From: an uncultured Rikenellaceae bacterium | Lineage (GTDB): Bacteria > Bacteroidota > Bacteroidia > Bacteroidales > Rikenellaceae | Length of the DNA: 64,000 nucleotides | Direction of reading: 5' to 3' | Assembly (NCBI GenBank): GCA_944325305.1 | Contig: CALUZO010000008.1 | Coordinates: 124,001-188,000, forward strand | Shown: positions 1 through 8,333 of the stretch, in pieces | How positions within the stretch are numbered: position 1 is the first letter of the stretch | How the letters are laid out: each line of letters starts with the position of its first letter | Position numbers and translations under genes: made by a program | Notes under the pieces: generated by a model | Databases searched by the model: none | The model's input: the letters and a program-made list of their open reading frames with translations, nothing else | What the model was told of the DNA's origin: nothing

Positions 1-1199
1 CCGACATAAGCCAGATACTCACCGGCAAGAATAAGGAGAATATCACGGTTCTCGACGAAAAGTTCGATCAGGTTTATCTGAATCGCATAAAAGGGATCTC
101 GCTTTCGCCCGATGCCGTCGAACAGAATCGCGACATGAAGATAGTCTATACTCCGATACATGGTACCGGAGTCGTATTGGTTCCGGCAGCCCTTCGCAAA
201 TTCGGGTTTAAAAACATACTGACGGTTAAAGAACAAAATATTATCGACGGTAATTTCCCCACAGTCGAATCTCCTAATCCAGAGGAACGCGCGACCATGA
301 AAATGGCTTTCGACCTTGGCATAAAGGAAAAAGCAGAGATCATTCTTGCTACCGATCCCGATGGCGACCGTCTTGGGGTTGCGGTTCCGGCCAACAGGGA
401 TAAAACCGAATACGTGCTTTTGAACGGCAATCAGACATGCGTGCTTCTCACCTATTATCTGTGCCGTCGCTGGAGCGATCTTGGCAAATTGGATGGCAAA
501 CAGTACATCGTTAAGACTATTGTAACGACAGAGATGCTGGCGCAAGTTGCTAAAAGTTTCGGTATAAAATATTTTGATTGCCTTACCGGTTTCAAGTACA
601 TTGCCGAGATCATCCGTAACCACGAAGGGACCGCATGGCAGTATATCGGAGGTGGCGAAGAGAGCTTCGGTTATCTTCCGGAAGATTTTGTCCGAGACAA
701 AGACGGGATCAGTTCATGTGCCATCGCTGCCGAAGCAGCAGCATGGGCCAAAAGCGAGGGTACATCCTTGTTCGAATTATTGAAACAGATGTACGTTGAA
801 TACGGTTTCTATAAAGAAGGTCTTGTTTCCGTAGTACGCAAAGGTAAGGAAGGTGCAGAAGAGATAAAGAAGATGATGAGCGATTATCGTGCGATGCCGC
901 CTAAAACCATTTGCGATTCACCGGTTGTAACAGTCAGGGATTATTCGATTCTTGAAAGCACGGATGTCGCTTCAGGGAAAAAGCAACCGATAGAGGGAAT
1001 TCACGAAAAATCCAATGTACTCCAGTTCTTAACCGAGGACGGCACGATCGTTTCTGTGCGTCCGTCAGGTACCGAACCTAAGATCAAATTCTATTTCGGA
1101 GTTCGGGAACCGCTTGCGAGTGTTGACAAGTTTGACGAGGTTAATGCCAAACTGGATGCCAAAATAGAACGGATGAAAAAAGAACTCGGCCTTTTATAG
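1..1199 (+). CDS. Phospho-sugar mutase (phosphoglucomutase/phosphomannomutase family), 5' truncated
   Basis: This is the C-terminal part of an alpha-D-phosphohexomutase, which interconverts hexose 1- and 6-phosphates in the cytoplasm. The frame is open from base 3 and runs into the window from the left, so the ATG at 135 is internal. About 399 codons are visible; Bacteroidota members of the family usually have about 580, so the N-terminal domain with the phosphoserine is missing. Visible motifs in order are the domain 2 motif YTPIHGTG, the metal-binding loop ATDPDGDR, the sugar-specificity loop GGGEESFG and the phosphate-binding loop RPSGTEPK near the C-terminus. The GEESFG loop fits phosphoglucomutase-like members, but glucose versus mannose specificity is not settled by sequence. 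A two-way terminator follows 22 bases after the stop. Confidence 0.93.
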   Translation, partial: DISQILTGKNKENITVLDEKFDQVYLNRIKGISLSPDAVEQNRDMKIVYTPIHGTGVVLVPAALRKFGFKNILTVKEQNIIDGNFPTVESPNPEERATMKMAFDLGIKEKAEIILATDPDGDRLGVAVPANRDKTEYVLLNGNQTCVLLTYYLCRRWSDLGKLDGKQYIVKTIVTTEMLAQVAKSFGIKYFDCLTGFKYIAEIIRNHEGTAWQYIGGGEESFGYLPEDFVRDKDGISSCAIAAEAAAWAKSEGTSLFELLKQMYVEYGFYKEGLVSVVRKGKEGAEEIKKMMSDYRAMPPKTICDSPVVTVRDYSILESTDVASGKKQPIEGIHEKSNVLQFLTEDGTIVSVRPSGTEPKIKFYFGVREPLASVDKFDEVNAKLDAKIERMKKELGLL

Positions 1200-1221
1200 C
1201 GACAAGCTAACATATAAATAA

Positions 1222-1248
1222 AAAGGAGCCTTATATAAAGGCTCCTTT
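1222..1248. terminator. Bidirectional rho-independent terminator
   Basis: An 11-bp perfect stem (AAAGGAGCCTT / AAGGCTCCTTT) encloses a 5-base loop. T-rich sequence follows on both strands. It ends the mutase transcript on plus and the uvrA1-M16-methyltransferase transcript on minus. Confidence 0.85.
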
Positions 1249-1379
1249 CTTTATATGCATATTTATGTAAAATTGGCTTTACATCCAAAATCCGGAGCGT
1301 TGTTGGACGCCGGCATCTGGCCTCACTGCTTTATGCGGGCATATAACCACCAAATTGTTATTCCACTATGCAGACGTGA

Positions 1380-2027
1380 CTACTTCACCCTTATGAGGTT
1401 CAGCCCGTCGCGCAGATCGAGTACGACGTTCTCGACGCGTGGATCATTGGCGACGAGTTCATTGAATTCGAGTAACCGGTGTGTGTGGAGATCGTTTGCC
1501 GCTACAGGTTGCACTACTTTGCCATACCACAATATATTGTCGGCGATAATCACGCTTCCCGATTTTACCATAGCCACATTTCCTGCATCTCCCATAATCA
1601 TTTTGTAGTAATCCGGGTATTCTCGTTTATCTCCGTCTATGAAAATCAGTTCGTAAGTTTTCCCGAGTTTTGGCGCGACTTCGAGAGCCGAGCCTATATG
1701 ATGCCGAATCTTGCCTGAGTGCGGGCTCCGAGCAAAAAACGATGTGGCGATATCTTCCAGTTCGTCATCCACCTCTATGGTATCTATACGCCCATCCGGA
1801 TCCAGTCCTGCCGCGAAACAGAGAGTGGAATAACCCGTAAAAGTTCCTATTTCGAGAATATTCCGTGGATGGATCATGCGTGTCAGCATTTCGAGCAGTT
1901 TACCCTGGATGTGTCCCGATATCATTCGAGGCTGTACCTCACGCAGATGTGTCTCCCGATCGAGCTCTTTCAGCAGTTCATCCTCCGGCGAGGATATGCG
2001 GGCGATATATTTATCCAAATCCCCCAT
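1380..2027 (-). CDS. O-methyltransferase, family 3 (SAM-dependent)
   Basis: This is a 215-residue cytoplasmic methyltransferase of the catechol/caffeoyl-CoA O-methyltransferase family. The SAM-binding motif LEIGTFTGYST lies near residues 58-68, the acidic motif TIEVDDE near 84-90, and the metal/substrate-associated motif IFIDGDKREY near 128-137. Length matches the family. It starts 4 bases after the stop of the M16 peptidase gene, so it is the last gene of the uvrA1-M16-methyltransferase run. Family members methylate catechol-like hydroxyls with a divalent metal; the substrate here cannot be told from sequence. Confidence 0.88.
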   Translation of the reverse strand: MGDLDKYIARISSPEDELLKELDRETHLREVQPRMISGHIQGKLLEMLTRMIHPRNILEIGTFTGYSTLCFAAGLDPDGRIDTIEVDDELEDIATSFFARSPHSGKIRHHIGSALEVAPKLGKTYELIFIDGDKREYPDYYKMIMGDAGNVAMVKSGSVIIADNILWYGKVVQPVAANDLHTHRLLEFNELVANDPRVENVVLDLRDGLNLIRVK

Positions 2028-2031
2028 AGTT

Positions 2032-3246
2032 CTAATTGTATATAAGATAAGACATATCCGAAAAGACTTCGTTAGCCGTTTCCATAATATCGGATGGTGT
2101 CACCTCGAGTATTTTGCGGTATATTTCCGACGGCGAGTCGACATCGTCGTAAACCAGATAGCTTTTGGCTGCACTCAACATGTATCCTTCGTTGCTTTCC
2201 ATAGATATTGAGAGTTGTCCGATCAACTGTTTTTTTGCAACTGCAAGCTGGCGAGACGAGAGAAGCGTTGTTTTCAGTCTTTTCAGCAACGTCTCTATCA
2301 TAGGCAAACATCTTTCGATTTTATCTTTGTCGGTGCCGAAATATATTGCCGCGACACCTGTATCGGAATATGGTGTGTAAGAAGCGTCTATGCCGTATGT
2401 AAGCGCGTTTTTCTCACGCAGCAGCACGTTTAGCATTGAGTTTGCGGCCGGACCGCCAAGCATATTGGTCAACAACGACAAAGCGACTCTTTTTGGGTGA
2501 TTGTGTCCGTATGCACGAGCGCCGATAATGCAATGTGCCTGGTGCGTATGCCTGTCTACGATTTTTCTGAATGGTTCTATTGGTTCGGGAGTTTGTCTCG
2601 AAAAGACTCTTGTCGACTTTTCTTTGTCTGCGAAATATCGCTCTGCATACATCCGGAAATTCTTTTCCGGAAGGTTTCCCGAGACTGCAAAAACCATATT
2701 GTCAGTATTATAACACCTTCTCGTAAAACATTTTACGGTGTCGCCTGAGAATCTACTTACCGTAGATTTTGTGCCGAGAATATTGTGTCCTAATTCAGAG
2801 CCGCTGAAAAGAAGGTCCTCGAATTCGTCGTATATTCTGTCAGGTGGTGAATCTTTGTAAGAGTTGATTTCGTCGATGACGACTTCGCGTTCTTTTTCGA
2901 TTTCTTTTTCTGGGAAAACCGAATTGAAACAAATATCGGCTATAAGTTCCGCAGCTTTTGAGAAATCGCTTTTTAAAGAGGTCGCATGCACAACTGTTTC
3001 TTCCTTGGTTGTGAATGCGTTGAGTTCTCCTCCGAGCTTTTCGAGGCGTGAGTTGATATGATATGCTTTTCGGTTTTTGGTTCCCTTGAAGATTGCATGT
3101 TCGGTGAAATGGGCTATTCCGAATTCTTTGTTTTTTTCGTCGCGGCTTCCTGCGTTTATTGTTAGCGAGCAATATGTCACAGGAGATTTAGTCCGTTTAT
3201 AGATACATCGGATGCCGTTAGGTAATGTATGCTTAAAGAATTCCAT
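2032..3246 (-). CDS. M16 family zinc metallopeptidase (insulinase/processing peptidase type)
   Basis: This is a 404-residue single-chain M16 peptidase. The inverted zinc motif HxxEH is H46-F-T-E49-H50, and E126, 76 residues after H50, is in place to be the third zinc ligand. The N-terminal catalytic domain is followed by the non-catalytic M16 C-terminal domain, giving the usual length of short bacterial members. No signal peptide is visible, so it is probably cytoplasmic. Its ATG overlaps the uvrA1 stop by one base (TAATG), which suggests translational coupling. Members degrade peptides or process precursors; the substrate is unknown. Confidence 0.9.
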   Translation of the reverse strand: MEFFKHTLPNGIRCIYKRTKSPVTYCSLTINAGSRDEKNKEFGIAHFTEHAIFKGTKNRKAYHINSRLEKLGGELNAFTTKEETVVHATSLKSDFSKAAELIADICFNSVFPEKEIEKEREVVIDEINSYKDSPPDRIYDEFEDLLFSGSELGHNILGTKSTVSRFSGDTVKCFTRRCYNTDNMVFAVSGNLPEKNFRMYAERYFADKEKSTRVFSRQTPEPIEPFRKIVDRHTHQAHCIIGARAYGHNHPKRVALSLLTNMLGGPAANSMLNVLLREKNALTYGIDASYTPYSDTGVAAIYFGTDKDKIERCLPMIETLLKRLKTTLLSSRQLAVAKKQLIGQLSISMESNEGYMLSAAKSYLVYDDVDSPSEIYRKILEVTPSDIMETANEVFSDMSYLIYN

Positions 3247-6068
3247 TAATTGCCGCTATGTTTTAATCGTTCCGCAAGAAACTTACCCGTATAGCTGTCC
3301 TTGCATTCCGTAAGGCCTTCAGGTGTTCCTTCGTATACGAGGTTGCCTCCCTTGTCGCCCGCTTCCGGTCCGAGATCTATAACCCAGTCGGCCGACTTTA
3401 TGACATCCATATTATGCTCGACAATGACGATCGTATGCCCTTTGGCTATAAGTGCATTAAAGGAAGCCAATAACTTTTTGATGTCGTGGAAATGCAGTCC
3501 TGTAGTCGGTTCGTCGAAAATGAACATCATATTACCGTCGGTATTCTCTTTCAGTAAAAATGAAGCCAGCTTAACTCTTTGGCTTTCACCGCCCGAGAGG
3601 GTAGATGACGATTGTCCGAGTTTTATATATCCTAATCCTACGTCCTGCAATACCTTGAGACGTTCCACTATACGTTTGTTTATGGCAGTTTTTTCCTGTT
3701 CGAAAAATGTTATGGCGTCATCGACCGTCATTTCCAGCACATCGTATATCGACTTGTCGAGATATTTGACTTCAAGGACGTCATCTTTAAACCGTTTGCC
3801 GCCGCATGCTTCGCATTTGAGTTCGACGTCGGCCATAAACTGCATGCTGATTTTGATTACACCCTCGCCTTGACACTCTTCGCATCTGCCGCCTGCTATG
3901 TTAAATGAGAAGTGTGACGGCTGCATGGCGTTATGAATTGCGAATGGCTGTTCGGCAAACAGTTTGCGAATCTCATCGTAAGCCTTGATATAAGTTACTG
4001 GGTTCGATCGCGAAGATTTTCCTATGGGGTTCTGATCTACTATCTCCACAGATTTCAGCAATTCTACATCGCCTTCAAGTCTTTCAAAATTGCCGGGTTT
4101 CATTCCTGTTTCGTAAAGGATGCGTCTTATGGCCGGATAGAGAATACCCTGTACGAGTGATGATTTGCCGCTGCCGCTAACTCCAGTAACGCATGTCATT
4201 ATGCCGAGCGGAAATTTCACGTTGATACCTTTGAGGTTATTTTCGCGTGCGCCGATAACTTCTACAAAGTTGCTCCAGCCTCTGTGGCTTTTGGGGATGG
4301 TTATTTGTTTACGGCCTGTGAGATAATCTGCTGTAAGACTGTTCGTTGCCTTTACGAGGCCTTTTATGTCTCCGGAATAGACTATCTCTCCTCCGTTATA
4401 TCCTGCCCGAGGTCCTATGTCGATGATCTGATCGGCTGCCCGTATTATTTCCTCTTCGTGTTCGACTACTATGACCGTATTGCCGAGGTCTCTGAGTTGT
4501 TTCAATACTTTTATAAGTTGGTGTGTATCGCGTGGATGCAGGCCTATGCTTGGTTCGTCGAGGATATATAGCGATCCGGTGAGATTGCTGCCGAGCGATG
4601 CCGAGAGATTTATTCGCTGACTTTCCCCGCCGGAAAGCGTTGAAGAAAGGCGGTCGAGAGTGAGGTATCCCAATCCCACATCCAGCATATACTGCAGGCG
4701 GTTATGTATTTCCGTCAATACGCGAGCGCCAGTTTTACGGTCATGTTCGTCCAGTTCCAGTCTGTCGAAGAAAGACATAAGTTCCTGTACGGGCATTGCT
4801 ACGAGATCGGCAATAGTTTTCCCTCCTACCCTTACGTACAGGGCCTCCGGACGCAGCCGAGAACCGCCGCAATCTGGGCATATGGTCTTTCCGGTATATC
4901 TCGACAGCATTACTCGGTATTGTATCTTATAGCGTTCGCTTTCGAGATATTTGAAGAATTCGTCGAGGCCGTGAAAATATTGGTTTCCGGTCCATAGCAG
5001 TTGTCGCTGCTCTTTTGAAAGTTCGTAATAGGGCTTGTGTATCGGGAATCCGAATTTTGATGCGTTGTTGACGAGTTGTTCTTTCCACCATTTCATTGTG
5101 TCGCCGCGCCAGCTCGCCACGGCATCGTCATAAATGGTTTTGGTTTTGTCCGGGACTACCAGGTCTTCGTCTATTCCGATAACTTTACCGTAGCCTTCGC
5201 ATCTTGGGCATGCACCCAAAGGATTGTTAAAGCTGAAAAGATGTTCGGTTGGTTCTTCGAACATTATGCCGTCGGCCTCGAATCGGGACGAGTAATGCGA
5301 CAATGTATCGTTACCATGGGCATCGGTTGCAACAGTAACGCAATCACCTTCGCCATATCTGAATGCCTTTTCGACCGAGTCTCCCAGACGGCTTTTCAGT
5401 TCATCGTTATCATGCACGACTTTAGTTCTGTCTATGATGATGAAAATTCCGTCTGTGGTGGTTTCTTCCGTAACTCCAGGCAAAAAATCTTCTATAAATA
5501 CGCTCTTCCCGTTGGCATAAATTCTCTGAATTCCGTCTTTCAATAGGATCGTCAACTTTTCAATGATGCCTTGTCCGTCGGCCAGGCGCAACGGAGTTGT
5601 CACCATGACTCTCGTGCCATCGTCGAGCGACATGATCCGTTCCACCACTTCGCCCACGTGCCACACCTTGACTTCTCGCCCCGAGACAGGAGAATATGTT
5701 TTCCCGATACGGGCGAACAGCAGTTTCAGATAGTCGTATATTTCGGTTGTGGTTCCGACTGTCGAGCGGGGGTTACGGGTATTGACCTTTTGCTCGATAG
5801 CGATAGCCGGTGCAATGCCGCTGATGAGATCGACGTCAGGCTTCTCGATTCTGCCGAGAAACTGGCGTGCGTATGCAGAAAGACTTTCGACATAACGCCG
5901 CTGTCCTTCTGCGAATATAGTATCGAAAGCGAGAGTTGATTTCCCCGAACCGGAGAGACCTGTGATTACAACCAACTGATTGTGTGGAATTTCGACCTCC
6001 AGATTTTTTAGATTGTGGACTCTTGCTCCCTTTATGTAAATTGATTGCACCTCTTTTTTATTGCTCAT
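3246..6068 (-). CDS. uvrA: UvrABC excinuclease subunit A, copy 1
   Basis: This is the damage-recognition ATPase of nucleotide excision repair, with 940 residues from the chosen ATG. An upstream in-frame start at 6146 would add 26 residues, but the family begins at the [11 protein letters not shown] motif that follows MSNKKE, so 6068 is preferred. It has two ABC ATPase halves, with Walker A GLSGSGKS at 37-44 and GVSGSGKS in the second half, and two signatures of the form LSGGESQR. The C-terminal zinc finger CEEC...CEAC is intact. The insertion-domain zinc module is incomplete: only CPRC is present, and the partner CxxC normally upstream is absent. A second uvrA lies at 31326-34154. A 6-bp inverted repeat brackets its likely promoter. 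Confidence 0.97.
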   Translation of the reverse strand: MSNKKEVQSIYIKGARVHNLKNLEVEIPHNQLVVITGLSGSGKSTLAFDTIFAEGQRRYVESLSAYARQFLGRIEKPDVDLISGIAPAIAIEQKVNTRNPRSTVGTTTEIYDYLKLLFARIGKTYSPVSGREVKVWHVGEVVERIMSLDDGTRVMVTTPLRLADGQGIIEKLTILLKDGIQRIYANGKSVFIEDFLPGVTEETTTDGIFIIIDRTKVVHDNDELKSRLGDSVEKAFRYGEGDCVTVATDAHGNDTLSHYSSRFEADGIMFEEPTEHLFSFNNPLGACPRCEGYGKVIGIDEDLVVPDKTKTIYDDAVASWRGDTMKWWKEQLVNNASKFGFPIHKPYYELSKEQRQLLWTGNQYFHGLDEFFKYLESERYKIQYRVMLSRYTGKTICPDCGGSRLRPEALYVRVGGKTIADLVAMPVQELMSFFDRLELDEHDRKTGARVLTEIHNRLQYMLDVGLGYLTLDRLSSTLSGGESQRINLSASLGSNLTGSLYILDEPSIGLHPRDTHQLIKVLKQLRDLGNTVIVVEHEEEIIRAADQIIDIGPRAGYNGGEIVYSGDIKGLVKATNSLTADYLTGRKQITIPKSHRGWSNFVEVIGARENNLKGINVKFPLGIMTCVTGVSGSGKSSLVQGILYPAIRRILYETGMKPGNFERLEGDVELLKSVEIVDQNPIGKSSRSNPVTYIKAYDEIRKLFAEQPFAIHNAMQPSHFSFNIAGGRCEECQGEGVIKISMQFMADVELKCEACGGKRFKDDVLEVKYLDKSIYDVLEMTVDDAITFFEQEKTAINKRIVERLKVLQDVGLGYIKLGQSSSTLSGGESQRVKLASFLLKENTDGNMMFIFDEPTTGLHFHDIKKLLASFNALIAKGHTIVIVEHNMDVIKSADWVIDLGPEAGDKGGNLVYEGTPEGLTECKDSYTGKFLAERLKHSGN

Positions 6069-6090
6069 TTTTATATTGGGGTGTCCCCGG

Positions 6091-6114
6091 AGTGCCATAA
6101 AGATAAAAGGCACT
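6091..6114 (-). promoter_or_regulatory. Probable uvrA1 promoter inside an inverted repeat
   Basis: On the minus strand TATCTTTA (6098-6105) matches the -7 consensus TAnnTTTG at all but the last base. It sits inside the inverted repeat AGTGCC-N12-GGCACT (6091-6096 and 6109-6114), about 25-30 bases before the ATG. The repeat could be an operator; no regulator is identified. Confidence 0.4.
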
Positions 6115-6176
6115 GCCGAATGCCGAAGTCGTGTGAACGCCCGCAAGCAGCAGACCTAATAAAAACGGATGGCAGG

Positions 6177-6638
6177 TTACTTTATTATTTCGAATTCCTG
6201 TCGTGTAGTCTTTTCGCAATAGCGGCATTTGAGAGCTATCTCTCCGTCGAGTTTCAACACCTCGAAAGCAGTCTTTACAGGCTGTTTATTGGTAATACAT
6301 TTAGGGTTTGCACATTTGACGAACTCTTCGATATGTGTGGGGACCTCGACCTTGAGTTTTTCCGTCACTTCGTAATTCTTGATTATATTGACCTTTGCCA
6401 TAGGGGCCACAAGAGCAATTCTGTTGATCTCTTCAGGTTTGCAGTAACGGTTGTTGATCTTGATAATGGCTTTCGACCCCATTCTTTTGCTTTCGAGGTT
6501 TGTGCCAAAAGTGATTCGGTTGGTCTCTTTTTCGAGTTGTAGGATGTCGATTATCTTGAACAGGCTGCTTGCCGGTATGTGGTCTATCACGGTACCGTTT
6601 TCGATAGCCCGGACTTCCATATGTTTTTCGTTTGCCAT
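6177..6638 (-). CDS. pyrI: Aspartate carbamoyltransferase regulatory subunit
   Basis: This 153-residue protein is the regulatory chain of aspartate carbamoyltransferase, the first committed step of pyrimidine synthesis. The N-terminal domain (about 1-100) binds allosteric nucleotides. The C-terminal zinc domain contacts PyrB and carries four cysteines, C109, C114, C138 and C141, with the expected C-x4-C...C-x2-C spacing. It lies 14 bases after pyrB in the same operon. Its presence implies a class B, E. coli-like holoenzyme with feedback control, rather than a PyrB-only enzyme. Confidence 0.96.
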   Translation of the reverse strand: MANEKHMEVRAIENGTVIDHIPASSLFKIIDILQLEKETNRITFGTNLESKRMGSKAIIKINNRYCKPEEINRIALVAPMAKVNIIKNYEVTEKLKVEVPTHIEEFVKCANPKCITNKQPVKTAFEVLKLDGEIALKCRYCEKTTRQEFEIIK

Positions 6639-6652
6639 GTCTGGTTACTTTT

Positions 6653-7564
6653 TTATTTTTTTGCGCCCAAAAGGTAACTTATTATCGCCATACGGACATA
6701 AACTCCGTTTTCGGTTTGTTCGAAATAATAGGCTTTGGGATTGCTGTCCACATCGGTATCAATTTCATTTACCCGGGGAAGCGGATGCAGTATACGCATA
6801 TTGTCTTTCGTGCCTTCGAGCATTGAATTACGCAATACATAAACGTTTTTCACTCTTTCATATTCCATCGGATCGAGGAAACGTTCACGCTGTACTCGTG
6901 TCATATAGACAATGTCGGCTTCGTTGATTGCCTCGTCGATTTCGCGTTTCTCAATGAATTTAATACCTCTTTCTCTCAGGAATTCCTTGTATTCTATCGG
7001 TAATTCGAGTTCCGGTGGTGCAACGAACGTGAATGTTGCATTGAAATGAGATAACGCTTGCAGGAGCGAATGTACTGTTCGGCCATACTTCAGGTCGCCT
7101 ATCATCATGATATTGATGCCGTCGAGAGTTCCCTGGGTTTTGCGTATCGAATAGAGGTCGAGCAAGGTTTGTGAAGGGTGTTGATTGGCTCCGTCGCCGG
7201 CGTTAATAACAGGGACTTTTGATATTTCGCTTGCATAACGGGGTGAACCTTCACATGAATCGCGCATAATTATCATATCGCAATAATTTGAAATGATCAT
7301 TATGGTGTCATGGAATGTTTCGCCTTTTGTGATGCTGGTGTTCGATGTGTCGGCAAACCCGATGACTCTTGCACCCAAACGATTTATTGCACTCTCGAAA
7401 CTCAATCTGGTACGGGTCGAGGGCTCGAAAAAAAGCGAGGCAATGATCTTGCCGGTAAGCAAAGGCTGATACGGTTCCTTTTCGAAATCAGCTGCCAGGT
7501 CCATGATCCGCAATATTTCTTCTTTGGTGAAGTCCGTAATGGATATAAGATTCTTTTTGCCCAT
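6653..7564 (-). CDS. pyrB: Aspartate carbamoyltransferase catalytic subunit
   Basis: This 303-residue enzyme condenses carbamoyl phosphate with L-aspartate. The carbamoyl-phosphate motif STRTR is at residues 49-53. The [10 protein letters not shown] segment follows mid-protein, and [10 protein letters not shown] near the C-terminus is the aspartate-domain signature. Length is typical. It is the first gene of pyrB-pyrI. About 100 bases upstream, between yigZ and pyrB, lies a large hairpin (7665-7716). I found no clean TAnnTTTG promoter in the gap, so pyrB may be read partly through that hairpin from yigZ. Confidence 0.97.
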   Translation of the reverse strand: MGKKNLISITDFTKEEILRIMDLAADFEKEPYQPLLTGKIIASLFFEPSTRTRLSFESAINRLGARVIGFADTSNTSITKGETFHDTIMIISNYCDMIIMRDSCEGSPRYASEISKVPVINAGDGANQHPSQTLLDLYSIRKTQGTLDGINIMMIGDLKYGRTVHSLLQALSHFNATFTFVAPPELELPIEYKEFLRERGIKFIEKREIDEAINEADIVYMTRVQRERFLDPMEYERVKNVYVLRNSMLEGTKDNMRILHPLPRVNEIDTDVDSNPKAYYFEQTENGVYVRMAIISYLLGAKK

Positions 7565-7664
7565 CTATCTATATAATTTTTAGTATTTTATCGAAATTCT
7601 CTTTCGTTGTCGATCAACGTTGTGCCGAGTTTGTTCCAATTCAAACGCGACCGTGTTTTCGGAT

Positions 7665-7716
7665 ATCGGTGAAGGCATTTTCCCTGCAACGGGTCAGATT
7701 TCATGCCTTCACCGAT
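7665..7716 (-). promoter_or_regulatory. Large hairpin between yigZ and pyrB
   Basis: A 14-bp perfect stem (ATCGGTGAAGGCAT / ATGCCTTCACCGAT, 7665-7678 and 7703-7716) encloses a 24-base loop. The loop has a further CCC/GGG pairing. It starts directly after the yigZ stop and has no U tract after it on the minus strand. It may be a weak terminator, an RNA processing site or a leader element for pyrB. Confidence 0.55.
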
Positions 7717-7717
7717 T

Positions 7718-8323
7718 TTATACGTTTTTTTCTATCTGTGCTCCGTTGCATTTGCCCAATCGCGCCATTAACTCGTCAGCCTTGCTCGCCCTGATCGAAA
7801 GCGTTATTTCGCAAACGTTGTCGAATTTTTGTGACACTATATTAGGTTCCATCTCCTTGATCACTTTCATTACGCCGTTAATTGCCTCATACGCTACTTT
7901 CACATCAAAACTGACATCGACCGTTTTCTCGACTATCCGGCATGCTTCAATTACCTCCCTCGCAGATTCCTTATATGCAGCTATAAGTCCTGGTACTCCG
8001 AGTTTGGTGCCTCCGAAATATCTTACAACCACTATAAGTATGTCAGTAAGTCCGGCCGAGAGTATCTGTCCCAGTATTGGTTTGCCTGCTGTTCCCGAAG
8101 GTTCTCCATCGTCATTTGCTCGGTTTGCCTCTCCGGTCGGACCCATTCTCCATGCATAGCAATGGTGCGTGGCATCGTAATATTTTTTTCGGAGTTCGTC
8201 CAAATGTCCTTTGACCTCATCTTCGCTGCTCACCGGCCATGCGAATGCATAGAATTTACTGCTGCGTTCCCTTATACTCGTATCGGCCGCCTCTGCTATG
8301 GTTTTGTACAGGTCGGTTTCCAT
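7718..8323 (-). CDS. yigZ: YigZ/IMPACT family protein (UPF0029)
   Basis: This 201-residue protein belongs to the YigZ/IMPACT family, an N-terminal domain with a ribosomal S5 domain 2-like fold followed by a C-terminal ferredoxin-like domain. Family hallmarks are ATHHCYAWR, the NDDGEPSGTAGKPIL segment and VVVRYFGGTKLG. The ATG at 8323 lies 10 bases after lepB; an in-frame ATG at 8350 would overlap lepB and precede the usual family start, so it was not used. The eukaryotic relative IMPACT regulates translation initiation through Gcn2; the bacterial role is poorly defined. It is the last gene of dapB-lepB-yigZ. Confidence 0.93.
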   Translation of the reverse strand: METDLYKTIAEAADTSIRERSSKFYAFAWPVSSEDEVKGHLDELRKKYYDATHHCYAWRMGPTGEANRANDDGEPSGTAGKPILGQILSAGLTDILIVVVRYFGGTKLGVPGLIAAYKESAREVIEACRIVEKTVDVSFDVKVAYEAINGVMKVIKEMEPNIVSQKFDNVCEITLSIRASKADELMARLGKCNGAQIEKNV

Positions 8324-8333
8324 GTTATGGAAC

